A stretch of 64,000 nucleotides of DNA from JBAXTZ01 sp041666525 (GTDB lineage Bacteria > Bacillota > Negativicutes > JBAXTZ01): the NCBI GenBank assembly GCA_041666525.1, contig JBAYGT010000002.1, positions 124,001-188,000 of the forward strand. Direction: 5' to 3'. A model generated the notes under the pieces. The model did no database searches. It saw nothing but the letters and a program-made list of their open reading frames with translations, and was not told the origin of the DNA. Positions 43,079 through 52,918 of the stretch are shown piece after piece (positions within the stretch are counted from its first letter, which is position 1; every line of letters begins with the position of its first letter). The position numbers and the translations under genes are program-made.

Positions 43079-45667
43079 ATGAGCCAAACACCGAATTATA
43101 CTCCAATGATCATGCAGTACTTGGAAATAAAGAATAAACATCCGGAAGAAATCTTATTTTATCGTTTGGGAGATTTCTACGAGATGTTTTTTTCGGATGC
43201 TTTGACTGCTTCGCGCGAACTCGACATAACGCTTACCGGACGTGATGCCGGGAGTGACGAGAAAGTTCCGATGTGCGGAGTGCCATATCATGCCGCAGAG
43301 AATTATATTGCAAAATTAATTGCCAAAGGCTATAAGGTGGCAATTTGCGAACAAGTTGAAGATGCAAAAGTCGCAAAAGGTCTTGTCCGTCGTGAAGTAA
43401 TCCGTATTATTACACCGGGAACCATATTATCCGAGTCGATGCTATCCCAGTACCATAACAATTTTATAGCGCTACTATTTGAACAAGATACGACACTATA
43501 TCTTTCTGCGGCTGATATTTCCACAGGCGAGTTTTTTTGGTTAAAATGTTTGAATTTTTCCCAACTTGAAGACTTTCTGGCCCGTGTGTTACCGGCGGAA
43601 CTTTTACGCTCCACACGTATTAGCAACTTAGAAGAACTAAACAAGTTGTTAAAAACTCGGTTGCCAAACACCGTTGTAACCGAACGATTATACGATGGTG
43701 CCGATTTGCCGATTAATTTGTTCACGCGGCATTTTCCTAACCAACCGACTAATGATTCAAATGCCGTGTTGGCTTGCGGTTTGCTGCTTGAATATCTTGA
43801 GTTTACGCAAAAAAGTCAGTTGACGCATATTAACCGGCTAAATTATTTTTCGGTTGATGATACGATGGTTATCGATTCAGCCAGTTTGCGCAATCTGGAA
43901 ATATCACGAAATATGCGTGATGGGTCCAAGAAAGATACGCTATTGTCGGTTGTTGATTTTACTTGTACGGCAATGGGTAGCCGGATGCTGAAAAAATGGT
44001 TGGAATATCCGTTGCTTAATCCGATAAAAATCAACAGACGTCAAGATGCAATTCAGGAGTTAGTTTCGCAGCCACTGTTGCTACAAAATTGTCGCGAAAA
44101 CTTAAACTGTGTTCAAGATTTGGAGCGCATTCTCACCCGGATTGATTTGGGAACGGCAAATGCCCGCGATTTAGTCGCGTTAAAAACTTCTCTGATTGCG
44201 ATTCCGCAGCTTAAGCAGTTATTTTTGACCGCTAACGCACAGTTGCTGACTGACTTTTCCGCAAACACCTGTGCTTATACCGAAATAGTCGATTTGTTAA
44301 CCGCCACTATCGAAGATAATCCGCCCCTTTCGGTTCGTGACGGCGGTTTTATTCGTTCCAATTATGATATCGAATTAGATGAGCTAAGAGCAATCTCCAA
44401 AGACGCTAAGACGTTTTTGTTGGAAATGGAAACACGTGAACGCGAAGTAACCGGTATTAAGTCGCTAAAGATTGGTTTTAACAAAGTATTTGGCTATTAT
44501 ATTGAGATTACTCATGCCAACAGTCAAGCCGCGCCGTTACACTACACCAGAAAGCAAACTTTAGCTAACGCCGAGCGTTATATTACACATGAGCTCAAAG
44601 ATTTTGAATCCAAGATTCTCGGCGCGCATGAACGCATAATAAATATCGAATTTCATTTGTTTAATCAAATTCGCGAAAAAATCGCGGCACAGCTTAACGG
44701 CATTCAGGACAGCGCGCGACGAATAGCAGAAATTGATACACTGTATTCATTAGCTGAAGCGGCCAGCCGCAATAACTATATCCGGCCGGAAATTACGACT
44801 GGAAACGAAATCAGCATTGCCGACGGACGCCATCCGGTAATTGAGCAGCTATGCATCAATGAACGCTATGTGCCAAACGACATTGTTTTAAACAACACTA
44901 ACAGTGAAATTTTAATTATCACTGGCCCAAACATGGCTGGTAAATCAACGTATATGCGACAAACAGCATTACTGGTATTGCTTGCGCACACTGGAAGTTT
45001 TATACCGGCGACCGCCGCCAGCATTGGCGTTGTAGATAAAATTTTTACGCGGATTGGCGCCAATGATGATTTATCCACCGGACAGAGTACCTTCATGATG
45101 GAAATGAACGAAGTGGCGCACATCATCAAAAATGCTACCCGCAACAGTCTGATAATTTTAGATGAAATCGGTCGTGGAACCAGCACCTACGACGGCATGA
45201 GCATTGCCCGCGCAGTTTTAGAGTATATCAAAGACAGCATTCACGCCAAAACGTTATTTGCAACACATTATCATGAACTCACGGTACTTGAAGAACAATT
45301 AAGTGGTGTCAAGAATTTTTCGGTAGCTGTCAAGGAACGGGGGAACGATATAACATTTTTGCATCGGATTATTCCCGGCAGGGCTGATAAAAGTTACGGC
45401 ATTCATGTAGCCAGTTTGGCTGGTCTTCCTAAGAAAATTTTGATAAATGCACGTGAACATTTAGGCAATTTGGAAACTGCCAATCACGAACCACAACAGC
45501 ACCTCCAGCTTCAGAAAATGTCCGATAACTCGATGAGCTCGCTGTTCGACGCACAAACATCCGAAACACTACGGCAATTAGCAGGCATTGACGTGTTGTC
45601 ACTCACACCAATCGAAGCTTTAAACATTCTCTACAAATTAAACGCAACCGCCAAGTCGGAGATTTAG
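43079..45667 (+). CDS. mutS: DNA mismatch repair protein MutS
   Basis: An 862-residue MutS with the mismatch-reading FYE motif (LGDFYEMFFSDA, about residue 36), clamp and lever helices, Walker A GPNMAGKSTYMRQ (about residue 620), DLSTGQSTFMMEM and LDEIGRGTSTYDG. It binds mispairs. It begins 7 bases after miaB, and mutL follows after 5 bases. Confidence 0.96.
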   Translation: MSQTPNYTPMIMQYLEIKNKHPEEILFYRLGDFYEMFFSDALTASRELDITLTGRDAGSDEKVPMCGVPYHAAENYIAKLIAKGYKVAICEQVEDAKVAKGLVRREVIRIITPGTILSESMLSQYHNNFIALLFEQDTTLYLSAADISTGEFFWLKCLNFSQLEDFLARVLPAELLRSTRISNLEELNKLLKTRLPNTVVTERLYDGADLPINLFTRHFPNQPTNDSNAVLACGLLLEYLEFTQKSQLTHINRLNYFSVDDTMVIDSASLRNLEISRNMRDGSKKDTLLSVVDFTCTAMGSRMLKKWLEYPLLNPIKINRRQDAIQELVSQPLLLQNCRENLNCVQDLERILTRIDLGTANARDLVALKTSLIAIPQLKQLFLTANAQLLTDFSANTCAYTEIVDLLTATIEDNPPLSVRDGGFIRSNYDIELDELRAISKDAKTFLLEMETREREVTGIKSLKIGFNKVFGYYIEITHANSQAAPLHYTRKQTLANAERYITHELKDFESKILGAHERIINIEFHLFNQIREKIAAQLNGIQDSARRIAEIDTLYSLAEAASRNNYIRPEITTGNEISIADGRHPVIEQLCINERYVPNDIVLNNTNSEILIITGPNMAGKSTYMRQTALLVLLAHTGSFIPATAASIGVVDKIFTRIGANDDLSTGQSTFMMEMNEVAHIIKNATRNSLIILDEIGRGTSTYDGMSIARAVLEYIKDSIHAKTLFATHYHELTVLEEQLSGVKNFSVAVKERGNDITFLHRIIPGRADKSYGIHVASLAGLPKKILINAREHLGNLETANHEPQQHLQLQKMSDNSMSSLFDAQTSETLRQLAGIDVLSLTPIEALNILYKLNATAKSEI

Positions 45668-45672
45668 CAACT

Positions 45673-47454
45673 ATGGAAAACTACATTAAAGTTTTAGATA
45701 CCAACACCGCCGACAAAGTAGCGGCTGGAGAAGTAGTTGAACGACCGGCATCAGTCGTGAAAGAGTTAGTTGAAAATGCTATAGATGCCGGTAGTACTAA
45801 TATTGAGATAGAAACTGAAAACGGCGGAATGTCGCTTATTCGGGTTAGCGATAATGGTCGCGGCATGTCACCGGCTGATGCTGAATTATCGGTGCGCAGG
45901 CACGCGACCAGCAAAATCCGTACAATTGAAGATTTGTTTCAGGTTCGTAGCATGGGTTTTCGCGGTGAAGCGTTGCCGAGCATCGCCGCGGTAACAAAAT
46001 TCACGCTGGCATCGCGAAATTCGGCGGCGGATTTTGCAACAACAGTTTTACTAACCGGCGGTCTTGATTTGCAAATTGATAATTGCGGCCGGGCGATTGG
46101 AACTACTGTCAGTGCACGTGAATTATTTTTTAATGTGCCGGCGCGGCGTAAATTCATCAAAACGGACTCCACGGAAAATACGCATATCGTAAATATGTTG
46201 ATCAAGGCGGCTGTAGCTAATACAGCTGTCGCGATAAAATACAAACATAACGGAAAACTGATTTTGAACAGCCCTGGCAACGGAAAACTTTTTGATACTA
46301 TTGCCGCCGTATACGGTAAAGAAGTTGCCACACAACTAATGGAAGTGAATTATACTACAGATGGAATTGCAGTGCACGGCTATATTGCCAAGCCGGGAAT
46401 TGTACGCAGTAATCGTTCCTGGCAAACTTTTTGTGTCAATAACCGGGTAATTACCAATAAAATGTTATTTCGCGCCCTGGATAACGCCTATCACTCGCTA
46501 TTGCCAAAACACGGCTATTGTTTTGCGGTAATATTAATTGAAACTGATCCAGCAGTTATCGACATCAACGTCCATCCGCAAAAACAAGAGATAAAGTTTT
46601 CTGATGAACAATCAGTATATAGCGCGGTATATAAAGCGATTTCATTGGCGCTAACGACTAGTTCGGTTACTCTCAATTCTGTTCCGGAACGTCAGTTTTT
46701 TTCCGGAACTGCCACTGTTCCAAACCGCTACAGCCAAAAGCCGCTCGTCGAACTGGAACCGATACGTGACGCTATGCATAACATTGTAGTATGTGCGCCA
46801 GACGTTCAGCCCTCACAGTTATATGTAGCGGTTGAAAAAACAAACGAAGTAACAGCGGCAAATGAGAGCGTTGCTTCTAAAGATACAAGTAATATCGATA
46901 TTTATGGATGCTTTGAAAATACATTTATTTTAGCAAATATTGATAACAATCTGTTGCTAATTGATCAACACGCAGCACATGAACGTATCATTTATGACAA
47001 GCTGGCAGATAGCGCAGGACGTATTGCATCGCAACAGCTCTTAATTGATGAATTTGTCGATTTGTCTACGCAAGAATGCGCTTTGGCAATTCAACACGCA
47101 CTAGAATTTTTTGAGTTGGGCTATTCCATTGAATTGGCTTCACCAACTAGTATCCGGATTTCTGAAGTACCGATTGACATGAACGGAAATGTCGCTGTCG
47201 AAATATTTTTGGTGGCATTGAAATATCTACAACAACATCATAAACTTAACCACGGTCAGTTGCGGCACGAATTTTTACAAATTGCGGCTTGTCGTGCGGC
47301 AATAAAGGCCGGCGACAAACTCGATGAAAAAGCAATGCACGATTTGCTAAGACAACTTATGCAAACGAAATTACCTTATACCTGTCCGCATGGTCGGCCT
47401 ACTGTAATCAGTTTCTCGCATTCAGATTTGTATAAAATGTTTAAAAGATTGTGA
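45673..47454 (+). CDS. mutL: DNA mismatch repair protein MutL (endonuclease type)
   Basis: A 593-residue GHKL ATPase: ENAIDAGSTNIEIE, DNGRGMSPADAE and SMGFRGEALPSIAAV. The C-terminal domain has DQHAAHERIIYD (about residue 431) and CPHGRPTVI (about 571), the metal-site motifs of nicking MutL proteins. This indicates MutH-independent mismatch repair. Confidence 0.95.
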   Translation: MENYIKVLDTNTADKVAAGEVVERPASVVKELVENAIDAGSTNIEIETENGGMSLIRVSDNGRGMSPADAELSVRRHATSKIRTIEDLFQVRSMGFRGEALPSIAAVTKFTLASRNSAADFATTVLLTGGLDLQIDNCGRAIGTTVSARELFFNVPARRKFIKTDSTENTHIVNMLIKAAVANTAVAIKYKHNGKLILNSPGNGKLFDTIAAVYGKEVATQLMEVNYTTDGIAVHGYIAKPGIVRSNRSWQTFCVNNRVITNKMLFRALDNAYHSLLPKHGYCFAVILIETDPAVIDINVHPQKQEIKFSDEQSVYSAVYKAISLALTTSSVTLNSVPERQFFSGTATVPNRYSQKPLVELEPIRDAMHNIVVCAPDVQPSQLYVAVEKTNEVTAANESVASKDTSNIDIYGCFENTFILANIDNNLLLIDQHAAHERIIYDKLADSAGRIASQQLLIDEFVDLSTQECALAIQHALEFFELGYSIELASPTSIRISEVPIDMNGNVAVEIFLVALKYLQQHHKLNHGQLRHEFLQIAACRAAIKAGDKLDEKAMHDLLRQLMQTKLPYTCPHGRPTVISFSHSDLYKMFKRL

Positions 47455-47476
47455 TTTGTATTTGGGAGATGGTAGT

Positions 47477-48250
47477 TTGCAACAATTTGTTACAACAATA
47501 AAAGCTGCCGATGAGCCGCTAATCAACAAGGCACGCGCAACTGCTGTTGAGTTGAATTTGCCCTATTTAAATCGCAACAACTTTTCATTAAAAGAGCTGT
47601 TAACCGAAGCGAACTCAGCTTTGGTTTTTGAAAAATACAGTTTGGCTTTGCATTCAATTAATGGTATTCATCGTTTTCATCTAAATCTTGCTGGTTTACG
47701 AATACAAAATATCGAACGTGGTTTTGGTGACAATATGGTTTCAGCGATGGGACTTGGCCCAAGTTGTTGCAGGGTATTAGATTGTACGTTGGGAATGGCC
47801 AGCGACGCGATTGTTGCTGCCTACAGCGTTGGTACTACCGGCTGCGTTCATGGCTGTGAGCAATCGGCGCTGTTACATTATATTACCAAAGCAGGTTTAG
47901 TTAATTTCTTGAGTGGAAAACCCCAATTAGATGACGCGCTGCGCCGCATAACCACAACGCACGGTGATTATCGCAATTATCTTGAAAAATCTAACGAAAA
48001 CGACTTTGATGTTATCTATTTTGATCCAATGTTTACACGACCACAACATAAATCAAGTGCGTTTACGCCGATTAGGGGCATTGTTTGCGATTTACCGTTA
48101 GCACCTGAAACACTTAAAATTGCACTCAGCAAAACGGCCAACCGGGTCGTTGTAAAATTGTCTCAATATTCAACCTGTCAAATTCGATTCGACGATATCA
48201 TCGGTGGTAAACATGCTGCAATTCGTTATGGTGTGATTTACAGGAGGTAA
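47477..48250 (+). CDS. Class I SAM-dependent methyltransferase, RsmJ/DUF548-like
   Basis: A protein of about 257 residues with VLDCTLGMASDAIVAAYSVG as the SAM-binding loop and VIYFDPMFTRPQHKSSAF as the D-P-x-F/Y-type catalytic motif. The family includes RsmJ (16S rRNA m2G1516), but Firmicutes members are uncharacterised to my knowledge. TTG 47477 with GGGAGA seven bases upstream is preferred to TTG 47456. It sits between mutL and miaA in the same run of genes. Confidence 0.75.
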   Translation: MQQFVTTIKAADEPLINKARATAVELNLPYLNRNNFSLKELLTEANSALVFEKYSLALHSINGIHRFHLNLAGLRIQNIERGFGDNMVSAMGLGPSCCRVLDCTLGMASDAIVAAYSVGTTGCVHGCEQSALLHYITKAGLVNFLSGKPQLDDALRRITTTHGDYRNYLEKSNENDFDVIYFDPMFTRPQHKSSAFTPIRGIVCDLPLAPETLKIALSKTANRVVVKLSQYSTCQIRFDDIIGGKHAAIRYGVIYRR

Positions 48251-48253
48251 CGC

Positions 48254-49207
48254 TTGCAGAACCAAAAACTAATTGCAATTCTTGGGCCCACTGCCAGTGG
48301 CAAAACTTCTTTAGCAATCGAATTGGCGTTGCGATTGAATGGAGAAATAATTTCCGGCGATTCAATGCTGGTTTTTAAAAAGCTTGATATTGGTACGGCA
48401 AAACCGACAATCGCTGAAATGCGTGGTGTAAAACACCATCTTATTGATATTTGCGAGCCGGAAGACAATTATAGTGTGGCGCAATTTCAGCTGCAGGCGC
48501 AAGAATTGATTGTTAAATTAAATCAAACCGGCAAAATTCCTATTCTCTGCGGTGGAACCGGTTTATATGCCAAAGCCTTGCTGGAGGATTACGATTTTTC
48601 TTCAGATGGCTCAAACGCTGCGATTCGCGAACGTTTAAATACTGTATTAGAAAAACAGGGTATAGCAGAGCTTCAGCGCGAATTATTAACACTAAATCAG
48701 GATGCTATAAACTACATTGACATGGAAAATCCGCGACGAATAATTCGCGCGATTGAAACAATCCTGGCGGCAGGTGAATTACCTTCAAAAATCAACCACG
48801 GCTTGTCTTATGATGCAGTAGTTCTCGGAATTGACTACCCACGCGAACAGCTCTACAAACGGATCAACGCCCGTGTAGACAGTATGGTCGCAACCGGTTT
48901 GTTTGCAGAAGTTGATGCATTACTAAAATCCGGACTAAACCCGGCTTGCCAAGCGTTAAAGGGAATAGGCTACAAAGAAGTTGTTGACTATTTGTTATCC
49001 AACTTAATCAGCAGGATAGATACTATCGAAAAAATAAAAACAAACACCCGTCATTTTGCCAAACGCCAATTGACTTGGTATAAAAAAATGCCTTATATTC
49101 ATTGGCTGACTGCTGATTCAATCATTGAAACAAGTGCATTTTACAATGATTTGGCACAGTCAATAACTACAAAATTTTATTGTGCAAATATACCGGAGGA
49201 CAAGTGA
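48254..49207 (+). CDS. miaA: tRNA dimethylallyltransferase MiaA
   Basis: A 317-residue enzyme: Walker A LGPTASGKTSLAIELAL, DSMLVFKKLDIGTAKP, HHLIDICEP and GGTGLYAKALL. It adds the isopentenyl group to A37 of UNN-reading tRNAs. TTG 48254 follows a strong AGGAGGT. The fumarase start shares one base with its stop. Confidence 0.94.
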   Translation: MQNQKLIAILGPTASGKTSLAIELALRLNGEIISGDSMLVFKKLDIGTAKPTIAEMRGVKHHLIDICEPEDNYSVAQFQLQAQELIVKLNQTGKIPILCGGTGLYAKALLEDYDFSSDGSNAAIRERLNTVLEKQGIAELQRELLTLNQDAINYIDMENPRRIIRAIETILAAGELPSKINHGLSYDAVVLGIDYPREQLYKRINARVDSMVATGLFAEVDALLKSGLNPACQALKGIGYKEVVDYLLSNLISRIDTIEKIKTNTRHFAKRQLTWYKKMPYIHWLTADSIIETSAFYNDLAQSITTKFYCANIPEDK

Positions 49208-50682
49208 TGCACGTTATTCAAACCGAGTTTATTAAGACAATTGCTGAGCAACTACAATACATTTCTTATACTATGTCTGCCGATTTTTTCGAGCGTTATT
49301 ACCAGGCATATCAAAAAGAGCAGTCTGTCGCTGCAAAATGCGCATTGCTTCAGGTGTTAAAAAATGCTGAGTTGGCGAAAAGCACTCGACGTCCATTGTG
49401 TCAGGACACCGGCATTGTTATCGCATTTTTGGAAATTGGATTGAACGTTAAATGGGTTGGCGATATGACGCCGGAAGAAATGATTAATGCTGCGGTAAAA
49501 ATTGCCTACAATGATTATCCCGCCAATCTTCTGCGGGCATCTGTCGTTAAAAATCCCGGTGGCAATCGCAAAAATACGAAAAACAACACTCCGGCAATCA
49601 CCCATGTAAAAATTACGCATGGTGACAAATTAATTGTAAAGCTTATTGCTAAAGGCGGTGGTTCTGAATTCAAAACAACTTTCACTGTGCTAAATCCATC
49701 CGACAGCATTGTTGACTGGGTTGTAGCAAAGATGCCCGAACTTGGCGCGGGCTGGTGCCCGCCAGGAATTATCGCACTTGGTATTGGCGGAACTGCAGAA
49801 AAGGCCATGTTACTATCCAAAGAAGCGCTATTTAATCCATTGAATATTGGCGAACTATTGCGCGACGGTGCGATGAATGACATTGAGCAATTGCGTATCG
49901 ATATTTACGAAAAAATTAACTCACTAAAAATTGGCGCACAGGGATTTGGCGGTGATACTACGGTATTGGATGTTCTTATAAAAGATTATCCGACACACGC
50001 CGCAACTTTGCCGGTTGCGCTTACTGTCAGTTGTTCTGCAACTCGCCATGCGCATTTTGAATACTCTACACATAAAGCACCAATATGCTTATCAAATTTC
50101 ATACCGAATTTGTCAGATGCTCCTCAATCGGAATCAAACAATTTCACTCATATAAATACGAACTTATATTCACGAAAAGATTTGACAAAATTGAAGGCCG
50201 GCGATCGTGTAAAATTAAGCGGTAAAATCTATACGGCCCGTGATGCTGCGCATCAACGATTGCAAAACTTATTTGAAAACGGTGAAAAATTACCGGATAA
50301 TCTTAATTTTAACAACGCTTTCATTTATTATGTAGGCCCGGTTGCTGCAGTAAAAGATGAAATAATTGGTCCGGCCGGACCCACAACCGCCAAACGTATG
50401 GATAAATTTTCTCGGTTTATGCTCGAAAACCTAAATATTTCTGGGATGATTGGTAAAGGCGAACGAAATCGTGACACAAATATTTTAATAAAAAAACACG
50501 GTGCAATATATTTTGCTGCCACAGGTGGCGCGGCGTGCTTAATATCACAGTGTGTAAAATCAGTTCGAGTAGCAGCGTTTGAAGATTTAGGTATGGAAGC
50601 AATATTTGAATTCGAAGTGGAAGATATGCCGTTAATAGTAGCAGTCGACACAAATGGAGAATCAATATACAATTTTAATTGA
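49207..50682 (+). CDS. Class I fumarate hydratase / tartrate dehydratase, fused alpha and beta
   Basis: A protein of about 491 residues. The N-terminal Fumerase domain has the iron-sulfur ligand in PLCQDTGIVIAF, GAGWCPPGIIALGIGGTAEKAM and VALTVSCSATRHA. The C-terminal domain (from about 320) has VGPVAAVKDEIIGPAGPTTAKRMD and SGMIGKGER. It holds an oxygen-sensitive [4Fe-4S] cluster and interconverts fumarate and malate; tartrate dehydratase is an alternative. In many anaerobes the two domains are separate proteins. ATG 49207 follows GGAGGA. Confidence 0.88.
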   Translation: MHVIQTEFIKTIAEQLQYISYTMSADFFERYYQAYQKEQSVAAKCALLQVLKNAELAKSTRRPLCQDTGIVIAFLEIGLNVKWVGDMTPEEMINAAVKIAYNDYPANLLRASVVKNPGGNRKNTKNNTPAITHVKITHGDKLIVKLIAKGGGSEFKTTFTVLNPSDSIVDWVVAKMPELGAGWCPPGIIALGIGGTAEKAMLLSKEALFNPLNIGELLRDGAMNDIEQLRIDIYEKINSLKIGAQGFGGDTTVLDVLIKDYPTHAATLPVALTVSCSATRHAHFEYSTHKAPICLSNFIPNLSDAPQSESNNFTHINTNLYSRKDLTKLKAGDRVKLSGKIYTARDAAHQRLQNLFENGEKLPDNLNFNNAFIYYVGPVAAVKDEIIGPAGPTTAKRMDKFSRFMLENLNISGMIGKGERNRDTNILIKKHGAIYFAATGGAACLISQCVKSVRVAAFEDLGMEAIFEFEVEDMPLIVAVDTNGESIYNFN

Positions 50683-50712
50683 TTAGAGCTAATAGTGAAA
50701 TTATTTGCATTT

Positions 50713-50740
50713 AGTTTACATAATATATATTATCGGACTC
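50713..50740 (-). other. dif: Putative chromosomal dif site (XerC/XerD recombination site)
   Basis: On the - strand this 28-bp site reads an 11-bp left arm GAGTCCGATAA, a 6-bp centre TATATA and an 11-bp right arm TTATGTAAACT. Centre plus right arm match the 17 bases of the Bacillus subtilis dif that I recall, while the XerC arm differs, as is usual between species. It lies in the 138-bp gap between convergent fumarase and rbgA, exactly where gene orientation flips from all + to all -. This is the pattern expected at the replication terminus. A xerC gene is in the same window. Confidence 0.85.
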
Positions 50741-50820
50741 ACAAACTAGCGCACAAACATAAAAATCAAAACACAAATTAGTTCATACAATAAAAAACGT
50801 TTATCATTGGAAACATGTTG

Positions 50821-51705
50821 TTATTCCTCCGACACCGGAATTTTATCAAGAGTGAAACATCCAAGCTTGCCACCGCGAAATTCGTTTAACAGCATTTCGC
50901 CCGCTCTGTTAATATCAACTCTATTACCTGATAATATCAAACCACGATTGCGGGCAATTTCTTCAATAATTTTCTCGCCATTCGGTTCATCACCCGCGAA
51001 TATAAGAAGATTAACATCAACTTTGTAGCGATCTGACAACCGCTCCGGATAATTAACAGATAAATATTTCGCCAATTCAGCGATCATTGCCGGTTTATCG
51101 ATCGCATCATCATTAATGCAGCCGGTAAAAGCCAAATATTGAGCGCCGGTCTGATCTTCAATTTTCGGCCAAAGCACACCGGGAAGATCTAATAATTCTA
51201 AATCCTTGGCTACCTTTATCCACTGTTTTCCACGAGTAACACCGGCTTTATCACCGGTTTTAGCAGCTTTTCCTTTGTTTAGAGTATTTATTAAGGTAGA
51301 TTTACCAACGTTAGGTATTCCAATAATCATCGCTCGTACTGTAAATGACTTAATTCCTTTAGCGAGGTAATTAGCACGTTTTTGTTCGGTTACATCATGC
51401 AATGCTTTTTGCATCTGTTTTAAACCTTTGCCAGTTACTGCTTCAATCGGATAAGCAATAATATTTTTTGTTTTAAAATACTGAACCCATGCTAGAGTTG
51501 AACTACTGTCAGCTGTATCGGCTTTATTTAGCAAAATAACCCTAGGTTTGTTTTTTATAATTTCATCGATTTTTGGGTTAGCGCTACTTAACGGAATTCG
51601 TGCGTCACGCAATTCCACACATGCATCGACAAGTTTAAGATTTTCTTCAATGATTCTGAAAGCTTTAGTCATGTGTCCAGGGTACCAGTGAATATTAACG
51701 CTCAT
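50821..51705 (-). CDS. rbgA: Ribosome biogenesis GTPase RbgA (YlqF)
   Basis: A protein of about 294 residues with circularly permuted GTPase motifs: G4 LLNKADTAD comes first (about residue 62), G1 IGIPNVGKSTLINTL later (about 129), then G3 DLPGVLWP. It begins VNIHWYPGHMTKAFR, as in the family. It completes 50S assembly. ATG 51705 is used; ATG 51732 upstream is possible. No hairpin terminator is visible after it. Confidence 0.93.
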   Translation of the reverse strand: MSVNIHWYPGHMTKAFRIIEENLKLVDACVELRDARIPLSSANPKIDEIIKNKPRVILLNKADTADSSSTLAWVQYFKTKNIIAYPIEAVTGKGLKQMQKALHDVTEQKRANYLAKGIKSFTVRAMIIGIPNVGKSTLINTLNKGKAAKTGDKAGVTRGKQWIKVAKDLELLDLPGVLWPKIEDQTGAQYLAFTGCINDDAIDKPAMIAELAKYLSVNYPERLSDRYKVDVNLLIFAGDEPNGEKIIEEIARNRGLILSGNRVDINRAGEMLLNEFRGGKLGCFTLDKIPVSEE

Positions 51706-51807
51706 ATATATTTTTTTCAACCATGTCAGCATGTTTTCATGTTCGCACCAAATCTGTTAATTTTAAGCTACATGTCGACATAGCAGCATTTCTTTCTTAT
51801 TTAAAAT

Positions 51808-52344
51808 TTATGGCAATGTTTTTATTTTATTTAGCGGCCAAAATATAAGCACTGCTTTTCCTTTTATGAGGTCATAGCTAACCAATCCTACGTCGGAAAA
51901 ACGACTGTCTTCAGAATTATTACGATTATCGCCCATAACAAATACATAGTCTTTGGGAATTTCAATTTTGGGATAATTATTTGCAATACGCATCGATTCA
52001 TAAATGTATGATTCGTGAATTTGATTGCCATTTAAAAACACTGTACCATCAATTATTTCAATAGTGTCTCCAGGTGTTGCAATCACACGTTTAATAAAAT
52101 CGCGGTTTTGGTCGCTGGGATATTTAAATACAACAATGTCACCATGTTGTGGATCCTTTAACCACCGATAGATAAACTTGTTTACCACTAATCGTTGACC
52201 GTCAAATAAAGTCGGCTTCATCGAAGAACCGTCTACTAAATACAATTCTACGATAAAATATCTAATAACAAGCGCCAAAACTACTGCAATAGCAATACTT
52301 ATTGTCCAGTCTTTTGCTTCACGAATAATAACGTTATAATTCAT
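51808..52344 (-). CDS. lepB: Signal peptidase I
   Basis: A 178-residue membrane protease: one N-terminal helix (about residues 14-33), catalytic serine in DGSSMKPTL (about 40), catalytic lysine in RDFIKRVIATPGD (about 85) and MGDNRNNSEDSR. It cleaves signal peptides outside the membrane. It follows the unknown 108-residue gene by 12 bases. Confidence 0.95.
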   Translation of the reverse strand: MNYNVIIREAKDWTISIAIAVVLALVIRYFIVELYLVDGSSMKPTLFDGQRLVVNKFIYRWLKDPQHGDIVVFKYPSDQNRDFIKRVIATPGDTIEIIDGTVFLNGNQIHESYIYESMRIANNYPKIEIPKDYVFVMGDNRNNSEDSRFSDVGLVSYDLIKGKAVLIFWPLNKIKTLP

Positions 52345-52356
52345 ATATCCTCAAAT

Positions 52357-52683
52357 TCAACGCAATTCACTGCGAGAATAATAATCGCTGATTTTTTGAT
52401 CGTTCTCAATAACATCCTCTGTAGCAATTTCAGACGATGAAGCGTTTTCTATTAAATAATCTTTAATTTGTGTAGCAATTTCCGGATGCTTTTTTTCCAA
52501 TAATTCCTTGATATCTGCAGTGATTTGGCGGTTATTGACATCCATCACATCCATCATCGCTTTAATAGTTGCCATTATTGCTTTTTGAAAAGCATCGGCA
52601 TCTCCAGATTTTTCCAAGCGCTTTACGTAATATTCTTTATGAAGTTTTCCGATTTTTTTTCGGGATAGACCGAATTGTTTCAT
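52357..52683 (-). CDS. Unknown small helical protein
   Basis: A 108-residue charged protein predicted to be mostly helical, with no membrane segment or cysteine. It starts MKQFGLSRKKIGKLHKEYY and has a run of methionine and isoleucine at 34-48 (AIMATIKAMMDVMDV). I do not recognise a family. A good AGGAGC ribosome site precedes ATG 52683, and it is packed before lepB, so it is probably a real gene expressed with signal peptidase. Confidence 0.65.
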   Translation of the reverse strand: MKQFGLSRKKIGKLHKEYYVKRLEKSGDADAFQKAIMATIKAMMDVMDVNNRQITADIKELLEKKHPEIATQIKDYLIENASSSEIATEDVIENDQKISDYYSRSELR

Positions 52684-52703
52684 TATCGCTCCTAATAGAA
52701 ATT

Positions 52704-52727
52704 AACCCCCCGAAAAATCGGGGGGTT
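52704..52727 (-). terminator. Terminator after the ferredoxin gene
   Basis: AACCCCCCGA pairs with TCGGGGGGTT around a short A/T loop; in the - strand sense it follows the ferredoxin stop by about 30 bases and precedes the 108-residue gene. The U tract is short. Confidence 0.72.
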
Positions 52728-52756
52728 CATCATTGTTTTTGTTACTTATCGACGGG

Positions 52757-52918
52757 TTAGGCGGAAATAGCGCCTACCGGACAAGCACCTGCACATGCGC
52801 CACACTCAACACAAGCATCAGAAATTTTGTATGGAGTGCCTTCCGAAATAGCGCTGACCGGACAAGTAGCGGCGCACGCGCCACAACCTACACAATCGTT
52901 AGAAATTTTGTAAGCCAT
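52757..52918 (-). CDS. 2[4Fe-4S] ferredoxin
   Basis: A 53-residue clostridial-type ferredoxin. The two cluster motifs are CVGCGACAATCP (about residues 9-20) and CVECGACAGACP (about 36-47), each preceded by YKIS, giving an internal repeat. ATG 52918 follows GGGAGGTG. It is a soluble low-potential electron carrier, the likely partner of Rnf and NfnAB encoded in the same window; the partnership is inference. It overlaps the end of the 88-residue ORF upstream. Confidence 0.94.
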   Translation of the reverse strand: MAYKISNDCVGCGACAATCPVSAISEGTPYKISDACVECGACAGACPVGAISA

